A DNA stretch of 64,000 bases from Erythrobacter sp. NAP1 (GTDB lineage: Bacteria; Pseudomonadota; Alphaproteobacteria; Sphingomonadales; Sphingomonadaceae), in NCBI RefSeq assembly GCF_000152865.1, contig NZ_CH672390.1:1302001-1366000 (forward strand), given 5' to 3'. Under the pieces are notes generated by a model that worked only from the letters and a program-made list of their open reading frames with translations, had not been told where the DNA came from and made no database searches. Both the position numbers and the translations under genes were made by a program. Positions 36,121 to 45,007 of the stretch are shown here, one piece after another. Position 1 is the first letter of the stretch. Every line of letters begins with the position of its first letter.

Positions 36121-37965
36121 TCAGTACACGCGTGCCTTTGGCTTGATGTACTCGGCGTCCTCGGTGAGCGTGTATTCGTGCACCGGGCGGTAATCGATCT
36201 TGATTTCGCCGCCATTGCCGCCCCAACCCTCGAACCAGGCAATGGTGTGCTTCATCCACTCTGCATCGTTGCGATCGGGGAAATCCTCGTGCGCATGCGC
36301 GCCGCGGCTTTCCTTGCGGTTCGCTGCCGATGCGATGGTGACATTAGCCTGGCTCATCAAGTTGTCGAGCTCTAGCGTCTCGATCAAATCCGAGTTCCAG
36401 ATCAGCGACTTGTCGGTGACGTGGATGTCTTCCATCCGCTTGTTCTGCTCAGCGAGGATCTTGACGCCCTCGTCCATCAGAGCGGTGTCGCGGAACACGG
36501 CTGCGTGCTTCTGCATCGCCTTCTGCATGTCCGCGCGGATAGCCGCGGTGGGCGAGCCGCCCTCAGAATAGCGGAAGTGATCGACGCGAGAGAGAGCGAA
36601 GTCCGCGCTGTCAGCCGCGAGTTCGGGCTGACTGACGCCGGGCTTAAGCGTCTCCTTGAGGTGCAGGCCGGTTGCGCGACCAAACACAACGAGGTCGATA
36701 AGCGAGTTGGAGCCCAGACGATTTGCGCCGTGGACCGACACACAAGCCGCTTCACCCACGGCATACAGACCAGGGACAACGGTGTCCGGGCCGTCCTTGC
36801 CGAGGGTCACGACCTGCCCGTGATAATTACAGGGGATACCGCCCATGTTGTAGTGAACGGTAGGCGTCACGGGGAGAGCTTCGCGCGTCAGGTCGACGCC
36901 TGCGAAAATCTTGCCGCTTTCAGTGATCCCCGGAAGGCGTTCTGCAAGAACCTTCGGATCAATGTGGTCGAGGTGCAGGTGGATATGGTCGCCATCTGCG
37001 CCGTGCCCGCGCCCCTCGCGCATTTCGAGAGCCATCGAACGCGACACGACGTCGCGCGATGCGAGGTCCTTCGCGCTCGGAGCGTAGCGTTCCATGAAAC
37101 GCTCGCCTTCGGAGTTTGTGAGATACCCGCCCTCGCCGCGTGCGCCTTCGGTGATGAGGACGCCTGCGCCGTAAATGCCGGTAGGGTGGAACTGGACGAA
37201 CTCCATGTCCTGAAGCGGCAGACCAGCGCGCAGCACCATGCCGCCGCCATCGCCAGTGCAGGTGTGTGCGGAAGTCGCAGTGTAGTAGCAGCGGCCGTAA
37301 CCGCCGGTTGCCAGCACAACGCTTTGCGCACGGAAACGGTGGATCGTGCCATCATCGAGGCACATCGCCATCACGCCGACGCACTGCTTCACGCCGTCGA
37401 CTTCCGCCATGATCAGGTCGAGAGCGAAGTACTCGATGAAGAAGTCGGCGTCATACTTCAGGCTCTGCTGATACAGCGCGTGGAGCATGGCATGGCCGGT
37501 GCGGTCGGCTGCGGCGCAGGTGCGCTGAACCGGCGGGCCTTCGCCCATATTCTGCATGTGGCCGCCGAAAGGGCGCTGATAGATAGTGCCGTCTTCGTTG
37601 CGGCTGAAAGGCACGCCTGCGTGCTCGAGCTCGTAAACCGCCTGAGGGGCTTCGCGGACAAGATATTCGATCGCGTCCTGATCGCCCAGCCAGTCGGACC
37701 CCTTGACGGTGTCGTACATGTGCCACTGCCAGTGGTCGGGCGAGTTGTTGCCGAGGCTTGCCGCAATGCCGCCTTGTGCAGCTACGGTGTGCGAGCGGGT
37801 CGGGAAAACCTTCGAGATGTTCGCGGTGCGTAGGCCTGCTTCGGCAGCGCCGGTCGTTGCGCGAAGGCCTGAGCCGCCCGCGCCCACGACCACCACGTCG
37901 TACATATGGTCAATAATCTTGTAGTCGCCCTTCAAAGAGGCGCCAGATTCGGGAGTGCTGGCCAT
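36121..37965 (-). CDS. sdhA: Succinate dehydrogenase flavoprotein subunit
   Basis: 614 residues. FAD motif [20 protein letters not shown], covalent flavin site [17 protein letters not shown], substrate residues in [16 protein letters not shown] and [20 protein letters not shown]. SdhA oxidises succinate to fumarate as part of complex II on the inner membrane. It starts in a one-base overlap with the sdhD stop. sdhB, which normally follows, is not here; the next gene downstream is an adenylate cyclase. Confidence 0.97.
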   Translation of the reverse strand: MASTPESGASLKGDYKIIDHMYDVVVVGAGGSGLRATTGAAEAGLRTANISKVFPTRSHTVAAQGGIAASLGNNSPDHWQWHMYDTVKGSDWLGDQDAIEYLVREAPQAVYELEHAGVPFSRNEDGTIYQRPFGGHMQNMGEGPPVQRTCAAADRTGHAMLHALYQQSLKYDADFFIEYFALDLIMAEVDGVKQCVGVMAMCLDDGTIHRFRAQSVVLATGGYGRCYYTATSAHTCTGDGGGMVLRAGLPLQDMEFVQFHPTGIYGAGVLITEGARGEGGYLTNSEGERFMERYAPSAKDLASRDVVSRSMALEMREGRGHGADGDHIHLHLDHIDPKVLAERLPGITESGKIFAGVDLTREALPVTPTVHYNMGGIPCNYHGQVVTLGKDGPDTVVPGLYAVGEAACVSVHGANRLGSNSLIDLVVFGRATGLHLKETLKPGVSQPELAADSADFALSRVDHFRYSEGGSPTAAIRADMQKAMQKHAAVFRDTALMDEGVKILAEQNKRMEDIHVTDKSLIWNSDLIETLELDNLMSQANVTIASAANRKESRGAHAHEDFPDRNDAEWMKHTIAWFEGWGGNGGEIKIDYRPVHEYTLTEDAEYIKPKARVY

Positions 37966-38351
37966 CAGGCTGCTCCTGTGAGTGCGAGGCTGGCAACGCT
38001 GAAGATCGCGAAAGCGCCGCCGCCGAATGCTGCAAGGTTGAGCGCTGAGAGCAGCGCGAATTTCGATCCGGGTTCGTGGATGTAATCCTCAATCACGACC
38101 TGCAGGCCGAGCCGGGCGTGGTAGAACACGCTGATGATAAGGAGGATCATCGGGACAGCGGCAATCGGCTGTGAGAGCCAGCCGGAGACGCTTTGATAGC
38201 TGAAATCAGGCAGCAGAACGAAGCTGAGGATCAGCCAGGTCATCAGGACAAGATTGCCGATCGCAGTGGTGCGAGCCGCAAGCCAGTGATGCGCGCCGTG
38301 ATGCGAAGAGCCGAGACCCCGGACTTTACCGATGGAAGTGCCGTTACCCAT
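37965..38351 (-). CDS. sdhD: Succinate dehydrogenase membrane anchor subunit
   Basis: 128 residues, three transmembrane helices ([57 protein letters not shown]). The motif [19 protein letters not shown] carries the heme/quinone-site histidine and the family sequence H-x-x-x-G-x-x-x-V-x-x-D-Y. It lies 3 bases after sdhC and overlaps sdhA by one base. Confidence 0.93.
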   Translation of the reverse strand: MGNGTSIGKVRGLGSSHHGAHHWLAARTTAIGNLVLMTWLILSFVLLPDFSYQSVSGWLSQPIAAVPMILLIISVFYHARLGLQVVIEDYIHEPGSKFALLSALNLAAFGGGAFAIFSVASLALTGAA

Positions 38352-38354
38352 GGC

Positions 38355-38744
38355 TCAAGCTCCCTTCACGAAAAGGAGGTAGCCCCACAGGACAACCGTG
38401 AGAGCGATTGCGATGATCGGCGAGACGATCGACCAGAACCGGTTTGTGTCGAGCTCGTAGCCCGCTCCGATATCCAGCACAAAGTGGCGCAGCCCGCTCA
38501 TCATGTGGGTGAAGAACGCCCAGGTCAGACCAATCAGCACCACATATCCTAGCGGCGAAGCGGCCGCCCACAGAAACGTCTCGTAAGCGTCGGGCCCGCT
38601 TGCAAGCGCGCCTAGCCACCAAACGAGGACGGCAAGGCCGACCAATGCCATCCCATCGCCGCTCACACGGTGAAGGATTGATACCAGCATATGCGGTCCC
38701 CACCGCCATATCTGGAGGTGCGGAGAAAGCGGTCTTTGGCTCAT
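38355..38744 (-). CDS. sdhC: Succinate dehydrogenase cytochrome b556 subunit
   Basis: 129 residues, three transmembrane helices. The opening RPLSPHLQIWRWGPHMLVSI, the SILHRVSGDGM quinone-site motif and THMMSGLRHFVLDIG with the heme-ligand histidine are classical. ATG 38744 (MSQRPLSPHL) is chosen over an upstream in-frame GTG. It heads sdhCDA and is divergent from an SDR gene. Confidence 0.94.
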   Translation of the reverse strand: MSQRPLSPHLQIWRWGPHMLVSILHRVSGDGMALVGLAVLVWWLGALASGPDAYETFLWAAASPLGYVVLIGLTWAFFTHMMSGLRHFVLDIGAGYELDTNRFWSIVSPIIAIALTVVLWGYLLFVKGA

Positions 38745-38891
38745 GATGATCCCATATGTCTTGATTGCCCCCAACCCCACTTAACGAACCTCACGAATGA
38801 GGCAAGGGCGGAAGCGCTCGACAGTGCTTGCAAAAATTCGGATAGGGGATTGCATGAATTGGCATAAAAGCTTGCAGACAAGGGGTCACAA

Positions 38892-39617
38892 ATGACCGCA
38901 ATTCTCGTCACAGGTTCGAGCCGGGGAATTGGCGCGGCTGCTGCAGCCGCCCTGGAAGCGCGCGGTGTCGAGGTGATCGGTCACCAAACGCGCTCTGGGG
39001 ACGCTGAACGCATCGCTGCGGATTTCTCCGACCCACGCGCGGCTCAGATGCTTTGGGAAGAGGCGATGGATCGCAGCGGCGGCAACATCGCGGCAGTCGT
39101 CAACAATGCCGGACTGTTCGAGAAAAACCGGCTCGAACGCTCCGACATCGAATGGTTGGATGCATGGGAAGACACGATCCGCATCAACCTCACCGCAGCA
39201 GCCCAGATCAGCCGTTTCGCTGTACGACATTGGCAGGAGTGTATAGCGGGCCAAGACGGTGTCAGGGGGCGGCTTGTTCATGTCGCAAGCCGCGCTGCCT
39301 ATCGTGGGGATTCGCCTGGCCATTGGCATTATGCCGCTGCCAAGGGTGGGATGATCGCAATGCACAAGACGATCGCCCGCGCTTATGCTGCCGAGGGCAT
39401 CTTGAGCTACGCCATCACGCCGGGCTTTACCGACACAAGCATGGCGGGAGACTACCTTGAAAGTCGCGGCGGGGCTGGCTTACTGGCCGACATCCCGCTG
39501 GGACGCGTCGCGACTCCAGAAGAAATCGCCCGCATCATCACCTTCTGCGCGCTCGACGCCCCGCCCAGCATGACCGGAGCGGTGATCGACGCCAATGGAG
39601 CCAGCTTTGTTCGCTAA
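38892..39617 (+). CDS. SDR family oxidoreductase (FabG-like)
   Basis: 241 residues. Cofactor motif VTGSSRGIGAAAAAAL, NNAGLFEKNRLE, and the catalytic Tyr/Lys in HYAAAKGGMIAMHKTI, ending in a typical SMTGAVIDANGASFVR. Resembles 3-oxoacyl-ACP reductases, but no partner genes of fatty acid synthesis are present. AAGGGG precedes the ATG. It begins a tightly overlapped operon with the B3 lactamase, prmA and a DUF2459 gene. Confidence 0.9.
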   Translation: MTAILVTGSSRGIGAAAAAALEARGVEVIGHQTRSGDAERIAADFSDPRAAQMLWEEAMDRSGGNIAAVVNNAGLFEKNRLERSDIEWLDAWEDTIRINLTAAAQISRFAVRHWQECIAGQDGVRGRLVHVASRAAYRGDSPGHWHYAAAKGGMIAMHKTIARAYAAEGILSYAITPGFTDTSMAGDYLESRGGAGLLADIPLGRVATPEEIARIITFCALDAPPSMTGAVIDANGASFVR

Positions 39618-40524
39618 ATTCGCTTCTGCATGCGCGCTAATGGCGCTCGCCAATTCTACTCAAGCATTGGCGGAAGGGCCGGTAACCGAAGCTGAAAGGA
39701 AACAAGCCGAGATCGCCCGTTTCTCGCAAGAATGCGAGAAATGGGACGATTGGGACAAACCCGCCCATCCTTACCGCATCCATGCGAACACCTATTATGT
39801 CGGGACATGCGGTATCGCCGCGATCCTCATCACTTCAGATGACGGCCACATACTGATCGACAGCGGAACCGAAGCGGGCGCGCAGGTCGTTCTCGACAAC
39901 ATCGAAAGCCTGGGCTTCGCGCTCGAAGACGTCGAAATCCTGCTGCACAGCCACGAGCACTTCGACCACGTCGGCGGGCACGCACTGGTTGCGGAGAGAA
40001 CCGGCGCGCGCGTAGGTGCGAGCCCGCTCGCAAAGCCCGTGCTCGAAACAGGACAAGTTGCCGACAATGATCCGCAACATGCCATTCACCCTGCAATGGC
40101 CCCGGTCGCGGTCGGCTTTACGCTGGAGTCTGGCAGATCGGTCTCTCTGGGCAAGTTACGAATCTACCCATTTACCACCGCTGGTCACACGCCGGGTGCA
40201 CGCTCCTATTTCTGGCGCTCCTGCGAGGATCGCGACTGTAAGGCGATAGTGTTCGCCGACAGCATGTCACCGGTCAGCAGCGACGATTACCGTTTCTCTG
40301 AACACCCCGACTATGTTTCCGAGTATCGAGCAGGAATTGAACGCGTTGCGGGAATGAGCTGGCGGTGCGACATCCTGCTCACACCACATCCCTCACACAG
40401 CAAGATGATCGAACGCGCCGCAGCGGGCAGGCTCGACAATGGCATGTCGTGTGAAGCCTTTGCCGCAGGCAAGACAGAAGACCTAAACGCGCGTCTCGAG
40501 CGAGAGGCAGGAGCAAACCAGTGA
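39595..40524 (+). CDS. Subclass B3 metallo-beta-lactamase
   Basis: 309 residues with a signal peptide. The zinc sites are complete for subclass B3: HEHFDHVGG (His116, His118, Asp120, His121 equivalents), TTAGHTPGARSYF (His196) and LLTPHPSH (His263). The CGIAAILITSDDGHILIDSG segment is also typical. B3 enzymes hydrolyse penicillins, cephalosporins and carbapenems; to my knowledge intrinsic B3 enzymes are known from Erythrobacter. The start is uncertain: ATG 39595 overlaps the SDR gene by 23 bases, but TTG 39607 has GGAG six bases upstream and gives a cleaner signal peptide (MFAKFASACALMALANS). No mobile element is nearby, so it looks resident. Confidence 0.9.
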   Translation: MEPALFAKFASACALMALANSTQALAEGPVTEAERKQAEIARFSQECEKWDDWDKPAHPYRIHANTYYVGTCGIAAILITSDDGHILIDSGTEAGAQVVLDNIESLGFALEDVEILLHSHEHFDHVGGHALVAERTGARVGASPLAKPVLETGQVADNDPQHAIHPAMAPVAVGFTLESGRSVSLGKLRIYPFTTAGHTPGARSYFWRSCEDRDCKAIVFADSMSPVSSDDYRFSEHPDYVSEYRAGIERVAGMSWRCDILLTPHPSHSKMIERAAAGRLDNGMSCEAFAAGKTEDLNARLEREAGANQ

Positions 40525-41441
40525 GCAGCTGGAAGCTCTCGGCTTTCGCACCCAAACCCCAGGTGCAGGGTGCCTTGCTCGCACATGACGATTTGGAGGA
40601 CTGGGACTTCGACCTCGTCATTTCGGGACGAGAGATTGCAGAGGATCGACCACAGGACTGGGTGCTCGAAGCGTGGTATCCCAAGAAGCCGGGCGCCACA
40701 CAGAAGCGCGCTCTCGCCTCGCTGTTTGCGGGCAAGGCACCCGACATCTCGGTTGAGAAGCTTGCGGACGAGGATTGGCTAACGCTCAGCCAACAGGGCG
40801 TCGAGCCGATCCGTGCAGGGCGGTTCTATGTCCACACGGCCGAGTTTCCCGACGATCCTGATGCCGTCAATTTCGTGATCCCGGCCGCACAGGCATTTGG
40901 CACCGGACAACATGAAACGACCGCCGGCTGTCTGGAAGTTCTCTCGGCCATGAAGTCACGCGGCATCGTCGCGCGCAACATTGCGGATATTGGCACTGGC
41001 ACTGGATTGCTGGGCTTTGCGGCAATGAAGTTATGGCCCGGAGCCAAGGCGACCGCATCGGACATCGACGCCATTTGTGCAGAGGTGGTCGATGTGAATG
41101 CGGGGCTGAACGGCGTAAACATGGGCAGTGGCCGCGGCGAAATGACGATGGTCATCGCGGACGGCATGGACCACGAGTTGCTCCAGATGCGCGGGCCGTA
41201 TGATCTGTTGATCGCCAACATCCTTGCAGGACCATTGGTCGAGCTTGCGCCAGACTTTGCAGCGGCCACAGCACAAGGTGGATCGGTTTTGCTCGCAGGC
41301 CTACTGGCGGGCGAACAGGAACGGGCCGTTCGTCGAGCGTATCGCCAATCGGGTTTTCGCCATGTCGCGCGCACTCAGCGCGGGGACTGGGCGATTCTGT
41401 GGTTCCGAAAGCGCAAGGTCTGGCGTGCAAGCCTCCGATAA
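40521..41441 (+). CDS. prmA: Ribosomal protein L11 methyltransferase
   Basis: 306 residues. The PrmA core is clear: FVIPAAQAFGTGQHETTAGC, IADIGTGTGLLGFAAMKLWP (SAM motif) and LLIANILAGPLVELAPDF (post-motif NPPY-like loop, NIL form). It trimethylates L11. The start is GTG within a GTGA overlap with the lactamase stop, with GGAG upstream. The coupling of a housekeeping modification gene to a lactamase gene is notable. Confidence 0.94.
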   Translation: MSSWKLSAFAPKPQVQGALLAHDDLEDWDFDLVISGREIAEDRPQDWVLEAWYPKKPGATQKRALASLFAGKAPDISVEKLADEDWLTLSQQGVEPIRAGRFYVHTAEFPDDPDAVNFVIPAAQAFGTGQHETTAGCLEVLSAMKSRGIVARNIADIGTGTGLLGFAAMKLWPGAKATASDIDAICAEVVDVNAGLNGVNMGSGRGEMTMVIADGMDHELLQMRGPYDLLIANILAGPLVELAPDFAAATAQGGSVLLAGLLAGEQERAVRRAYRQSGFRHVARTQRGDWAILWFRKRKVWRASLR

Positions 41442-42141
41442 AGGCACGGGCGCGAAGACTGTTCTGAAGGCCCTGCGCTGGGGTGGCCTCGTGTTCGTTG
41501 GTTCCGCGGCACTTTTCGTGCTGTCGGGCTGGATCGGTTCATCCATTTCTCGCAACTCGGGCTGGACCGAGCCGGATCCATCGACCGAGCGCACGATCGC
41601 GATCCTAATCGGCACAAACGGCATTCACACCGAAATCGCCATGCCCATCCTCACGCCTGAACAAGACTGGCGGAGCATTTTTCCCGCAAGCGACATCATC
41701 GCATCCTCCCGCGACTACACGCATGTCGCGGTGAGCTGGGGAGAGCGGAAGTTTTTCCTCGAAACCCCGACATGGTCTGATGTGAACCCGATCACGGTCG
41801 TTACGGCTATGACGGGCGGCGAAGGGGTGCTGCATGTGGCGCATTACGTCCGCCCTGCCCCTTCCGACGATTATCGCGTCATGCATCTTCGGCCAGTCGA
41901 ATACCGAGCTCTCGCCGCTTCGATTAAAGGGCAAGTCGCTCCTCCCGAATCCCGGGAAGTCCTACCCGGCTATGACGCGCACGACGTGTTCTACACGGCA
42001 AGCGGCACATACCACCTGGGCAACACCTGCAATCAATGGACGAGCGATCAACTGGCCAGCGCTGGTGTTGAGATAGGCGTCTGGTCACCTTTCCCCGGCG
42101 GGATCATGAAGTGGGTCGATGATTTTGACGCAGCTCCTTGA
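41425..42141 (+). CDS. DUF2459 family membrane protein
   Basis: 238 residues. One N-terminal transmembrane helix (GLVFVGSAALFVLSGWIGSS), then a conserved domain with GTNGIHTEIAMPI, HVAVSWGERKFFLETPTWSD and YHLGNTCNQWTSDQLASAGV. The NGxHT, WG-x-R/K and TCNxWT motifs with His and Cys are characteristic of the TIGR02117/DUF2459 family and suggest an NlpC-like cysteine hydrolase fold (inference). GTG 41425 is chosen: AAGG lies 7 bases upstream and it overlaps prmA by only 17 bases. The 3' end overlaps the sigma factor gene on the other strand by 38 bases. Confidence 0.85.
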   Translation: MQASDKGTGAKTVLKALRWGGLVFVGSAALFVLSGWIGSSISRNSGWTEPDPSTERTIAILIGTNGIHTEIAMPILTPEQDWRSIFPASDIIASSRDYTHVAVSWGERKFFLETPTWSDVNPITVVTAMTGGEGVLHVAHYVRPAPSDDYRVMHLRPVEYRALAASIKGQVAPPESREVLPGYDAHDVFYTASGTYHLGNTCNQWTSDQLASAGVEIGVWSPFPGGIMKWVDDFDAAP

Positions 42142-43321
42142 GCTTGCGTTTGAGAAAGAGGCGTTCGGCACGCGGCACATCCTGATCAAGCGCTTGCTCC
42201 AGTTCGCACCGCGCGGCGTCCCATTGCCCGAGACCCGAATACATCTGAGCCCGCGCCACCCGATACGGCCGCGACGAACGAATGCGCGACCCCTCAATGG
42301 CATCCAGAGCCTCAAGCCCTGCCTTTGCGCCCTCCACTTTCTCCAAGGCCACCGCCCGATTTAAGCCAACCATCGGCGCTGGCCGCATGCCCATAAGCAC
42401 ATCATACAGCGCTAGTACTGCGCCCCAGTCAGTCTTACCGTCGTAGGCGCGACGGGCATGCGTGAGCTGAATTGCCGCCATCACCTGATACGGACCGGAT
42501 GCGCCAAACTTCGCAGCGCCCTCAAGCCAAAGGCGGGCTTGCTCAATGGCAGCGAAGTCCCACTTGCACACGTCCTGCTGCGACAGTGGAACCATAGCGC
42601 CGTCTGCATCCACCCTTGCCGCTTCGCGCGATCTCGCAAGCCAGACCAGTGCCGCAAGCCCAAGCGCCTCAGGCTCCTCGGGCAAAAGCTCGGCAACCAT
42701 GGCTGCGAGCCGCGCCACCTCTCCAGACAATTCGGGGTCCAGTTCACCCGCGGCGTCCTGGTAAGCGGCTGTATAGGCAAGCTCCAAGGTAAGCAGAACT
42801 GCTTCCAGACGCTCGCCCCAAGCCTTTCGCTCAGGCAGTTCAAAGGCAATTCCTGCATCACGCACCTTCGCCTTGGCCCGGGTGATGCGCTGGTACATCG
42901 TCGCCTCACTGGTCACGAAGAGCCGCGCGATCACGCCAACCGGCAACCCGCAAATGACCTTCAGCGCGAGAGCCGTTCTCGCCTCAAGGGCAATCGCTGG
43001 ATGGCAGCAGATGAAGATCAGGCGCAGCCGCTCATCCGCGATTGGTTCTGGCAAAGTGAGAATGTCAGCCATCTCTTCCACCGGTGCACTTTTTTGAAGA
43101 GCCCTGTCCTGTGCTGCGCGCCCTCGCATCGCATCCAGCGCCTTGCGTTTGGCGACGACAAACAGCCAGCTGGTAAGTCGGTCAGGGACGTCGCCGCCCT
43201 CAATCAGCTTCTCAGCTGCGTCGGCAAAAGCGTCTTCAACAAGGTCGAAATCGCGCAGTTGCACGGCCAGGGCGGAAATCACTCTAGGCCGTGCATCGGC
43301 AATCTCGCGCGCTAGGCTCAC
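42104..43321 (-). CDS. ECF42-type RNA polymerase sigma factor with C-terminal TPR-like domain
   Basis: 405 residues. Region 2 is SALAVQLRDFDLVEDAFADA with LTSWLFVVAKRKALDAMRGR; region 4 is CGLPVGVIARLFVTSEATMY. A long C-terminal extension (about 190-405) contains helical repeats (LLPEEPEALGLAALVWLARS, YQVMAAIQLTHARRAYDGKT, LNRAVALEKVEGAKAGLEAL). This architecture plus an adjacent DGPF protein is the ECF42 group, which lacks a classical anti-sigma factor; the C-terminal domain is thought to control activity. Start is GTG in a GTGA overlap with the DGPF gene. Confidence 0.93.
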   Translation of the reverse strand: MSLAREIADARPRVISALAVQLRDFDLVEDAFADAAEKLIEGGDVPDRLTSWLFVVAKRKALDAMRGRAAQDRALQKSAPVEEMADILTLPEPIADERLRLIFICCHPAIALEARTALALKVICGLPVGVIARLFVTSEATMYQRITRAKAKVRDAGIAFELPERKAWGERLEAVLLTLELAYTAAYQDAAGELDPELSGEVARLAAMVAELLPEEPEALGLAALVWLARSREAARVDADGAMVPLSQQDVCKWDFAAIEQARLWLEGAAKFGASGPYQVMAAIQLTHARRAYDGKTDWGAVLALYDVLMGMRPAPMVGLNRAVALEKVEGAKAGLEALDAIEGSRIRSSRPYRVARAQMYSGLGQWDAARCELEQALDQDVPRAERLFLKRKLKELRQNHRPTS

Positions 43322-43674
43322 CCTTCCATTGGCCAGATCGGGCGAACCTCAACCGCGCCCTTGCCAGGAACGGGGATCTGTTTTGCCCATTCAAGCGCTT
43401 CGTCGAGCGAGGGAACGTCGATGATGTAAAATCCGCCGAGTTCCTCGTGCGTCTCGGCAAAGGGGCCATCGTGCAGTGTGTGCGACCCGGCATTCCACTT
43501 GATCGTGGTGGCAGTTGATCCGGGCTTCAGTCGCTCACCTGAAAAAGCGACACCTTTCTCGGCCCATGCCTGAGCCAGAGCCATGTGGCCGGCAAGCGTT
43601 TCTTCCATCAGCTTGGCACCATCGTCGCCCTCGTAGATGCTCTCATCTTCATTGATCAGCAGCATATATTGCAT
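43318..43674 (-). CDS. YCII-related DGPF-domain protein
   Basis: 118 residues, a ferredoxin-like fold. MQYMLLINEDESIYEG at the N-terminus and SHTLHDGPFAETHEELGGFY with the eponymous DGPF motif, then IDVPSLDEALEWAKQIP and VEVRPIW. DGPF proteins sit next to ECF42 sigma factors in many bacteria; their activity is unknown. ATG 43674 is chosen because GAGGA precedes it and upstream codons do not fit the family. Confidence 0.93.
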   Translation of the reverse strand: MQYMLLINEDESIYEGDDGAKLMEETLAGHMALAQAWAEKGVAFSGERLKPGSTATTIKWNAGSHTLHDGPFAETHEELGGFYIIDVPSLDEALEWAKQIPVPGKGAVEVRPIWPMEG

Positions 43675-43838
43675 GTCACGTCCTCTTCGTATCCAGCCGC
43701 GCCACCTTGGCGAAGCTCTGACACGAAGACGCGCGGTGCAACCTGGATTCGACACGGCAATGAAAAAATATTTGGGAACGCGAGGGTGCGTCCTTCCATT
43801 GTTCAGGCAAAAGCAATTCAAATCCGAAGGAATTTCAC

Positions 43839-44510
43839 ATGAGCAAGACACTCCTCATTACCGGTGCATCTTCAGGCATCGGCGCTGCCACGGCGAAAGC
43901 GGCGGCAGATGCTGGCTGGAATGTTGCACTCTGTGCCCGCTCAGCTGACAAGATCGAGGCGTTAGCAGGTGAAATTGGCGATGCCGCGCTTGCCCTGCCA
44001 TGCGATGTGACGAAGCGAGAAGACATCAGCGAAGCGCTGGAGAAGACAAAGGCTAAGTTCGGACAGATTGACGCTGTTTTTGCCAATGCGGGGACCGGAG
44101 TGGAAAAGCCGGGCATCGAGAACGGCGACCCGGATGAGTGGCACGACATGATCCACGTCAACGTGCTCGCGCCATTGTTACTCGCTCACTATGCGACGCC
44201 TTATCTTAAGGAGACGAAGGGGCACTACGTTGTGACCGGCTCGAAGGCAGGACGCGACAGCTTTAAGGGGTCGGTCTACTCGGCGACCAAGCACTTCGTG
44301 CATGGCTTTGGCGAAAACCTCGCTGAGGAAATGCGTGAATGGGGTGGTAGGGCGACGGTGATCGCACCTGGCATGGTCGATACGGCTTTTTTCGATGAGC
44401 CCAAGCCGACCAAGATCCAGCCCGAAGATGTCGCGAATGCGGTAGTTTACGCCCTATCGCAACCGAAGACCGCCGCGGTGCGCGAAATCTACATTATGCC
44501 GAACGACTAG
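43839..44510 (+). CDS. SDR family oxidoreductase
   Basis: 223 residues. LLITGASSGIGAATAKAAAD, ANAGTG, and the catalytic Tyr/Lys in SVYSATKHFVHGFGENLAEE; ends with AAVREIYIMPND, as in the YdfG/clavaldehyde-dehydrogenase-like subgroup. AAGGA precedes the ATG. It is divergent from the DGPF-sigma operon with about 165 bases between starts, and its end overlaps the CinA-type gene by four bases. Confidence 0.9.
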   Translation: MSKTLLITGASSGIGAATAKAAADAGWNVALCARSADKIEALAGEIGDAALALPCDVTKREDISEALEKTKAKFGQIDAVFANAGTGVEKPGIENGDPDEWHDMIHVNVLAPLLLAHYATPYLKETKGHYVVTGSKAGRDSFKGSVYSATKHFVHGFGENLAEEMREWGGRATVIAPGMVDTAFFDEPKPTKIQPEDVANAVVYALSQPKTAAVREIYIMPND

Positions 44511-45007
44511 GCCTTAGCCAGAGAGCGAAAGACCAGGTTGAGGGCATTGCCTGCAAAGGCGTGCATGTTGGCGATCCGGTCGTCGCTATGTGTTTCGAGC
44601 ACCGCGGTGAACTCTCCGCCCGGTCCAACCAGCGCAGCAACACTGCGGCCTGCAGCTGCGCCGGTGGGATGATTTGAACTGCCTCCTACCGAGCCGCTTT
44701 CCGCCAGGCCCCAATCTGCGCCGAAATTGTCGCGGATCGCGCGGGCCTGCAACAAGGCGTAATCTTCGGTCGCTCCGCGCATGCCCTTGTAGGCTACGCG
44801 CGGGAGGTCGAACAGGACGTCTCTGGCACGGAACGAATAGACGACACCTCCTCCAACGAAGAAGTCGAGCGCTCCGGAAACAGTGAGGAGACTTGCGGCG
44901 ATAAGCCCACCAGTCGCGCCATCGGCCACCGCAAGCTTTTCGCCGCGAGCGCGCAGTAGCCGGGCCACATCCAGCGCTTGTTTGTGAGACTGCTCAAGTT
45001 CGCTCAA
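44507..45007 (-). CDS. CinA-family nicotinamide-nucleotide amidohydrolase
   Basis: 166 residues, only the C-terminal CinA (PncC) domain. Landmarks: EKLAVADGATGGLIAASLLT, VVYSFRARDVLFDL, GADWGLAESGSVGGSSNHPT and GRSVAALVGPG. PncC hydrolyses NMN to nicotinate mononucleotide in the NAD salvage cycle. The usual ESCTGG motif appears as DGATGG, with the catalytic serine position altered to Ala/Thr, so activity is doubtful. Start is TTG 45007 with AGGAG 8 bases upstream and a TTGA overlap with the lactamase stop. Confidence 0.85.
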   Translation of the reverse strand: MSELEQSHKQALDVARLLRARGEKLAVADGATGGLIAASLLTVSGALDFFVGGGVVYSFRARDVLFDLPRVAYKGMRGATEDYALLQARAIRDNFGADWGLAESGSVGGSSNHPTGAAAGRSVAALVGPGGEFTAVLETHSDDRIANMHAFAGNALNLVFRSLAKA

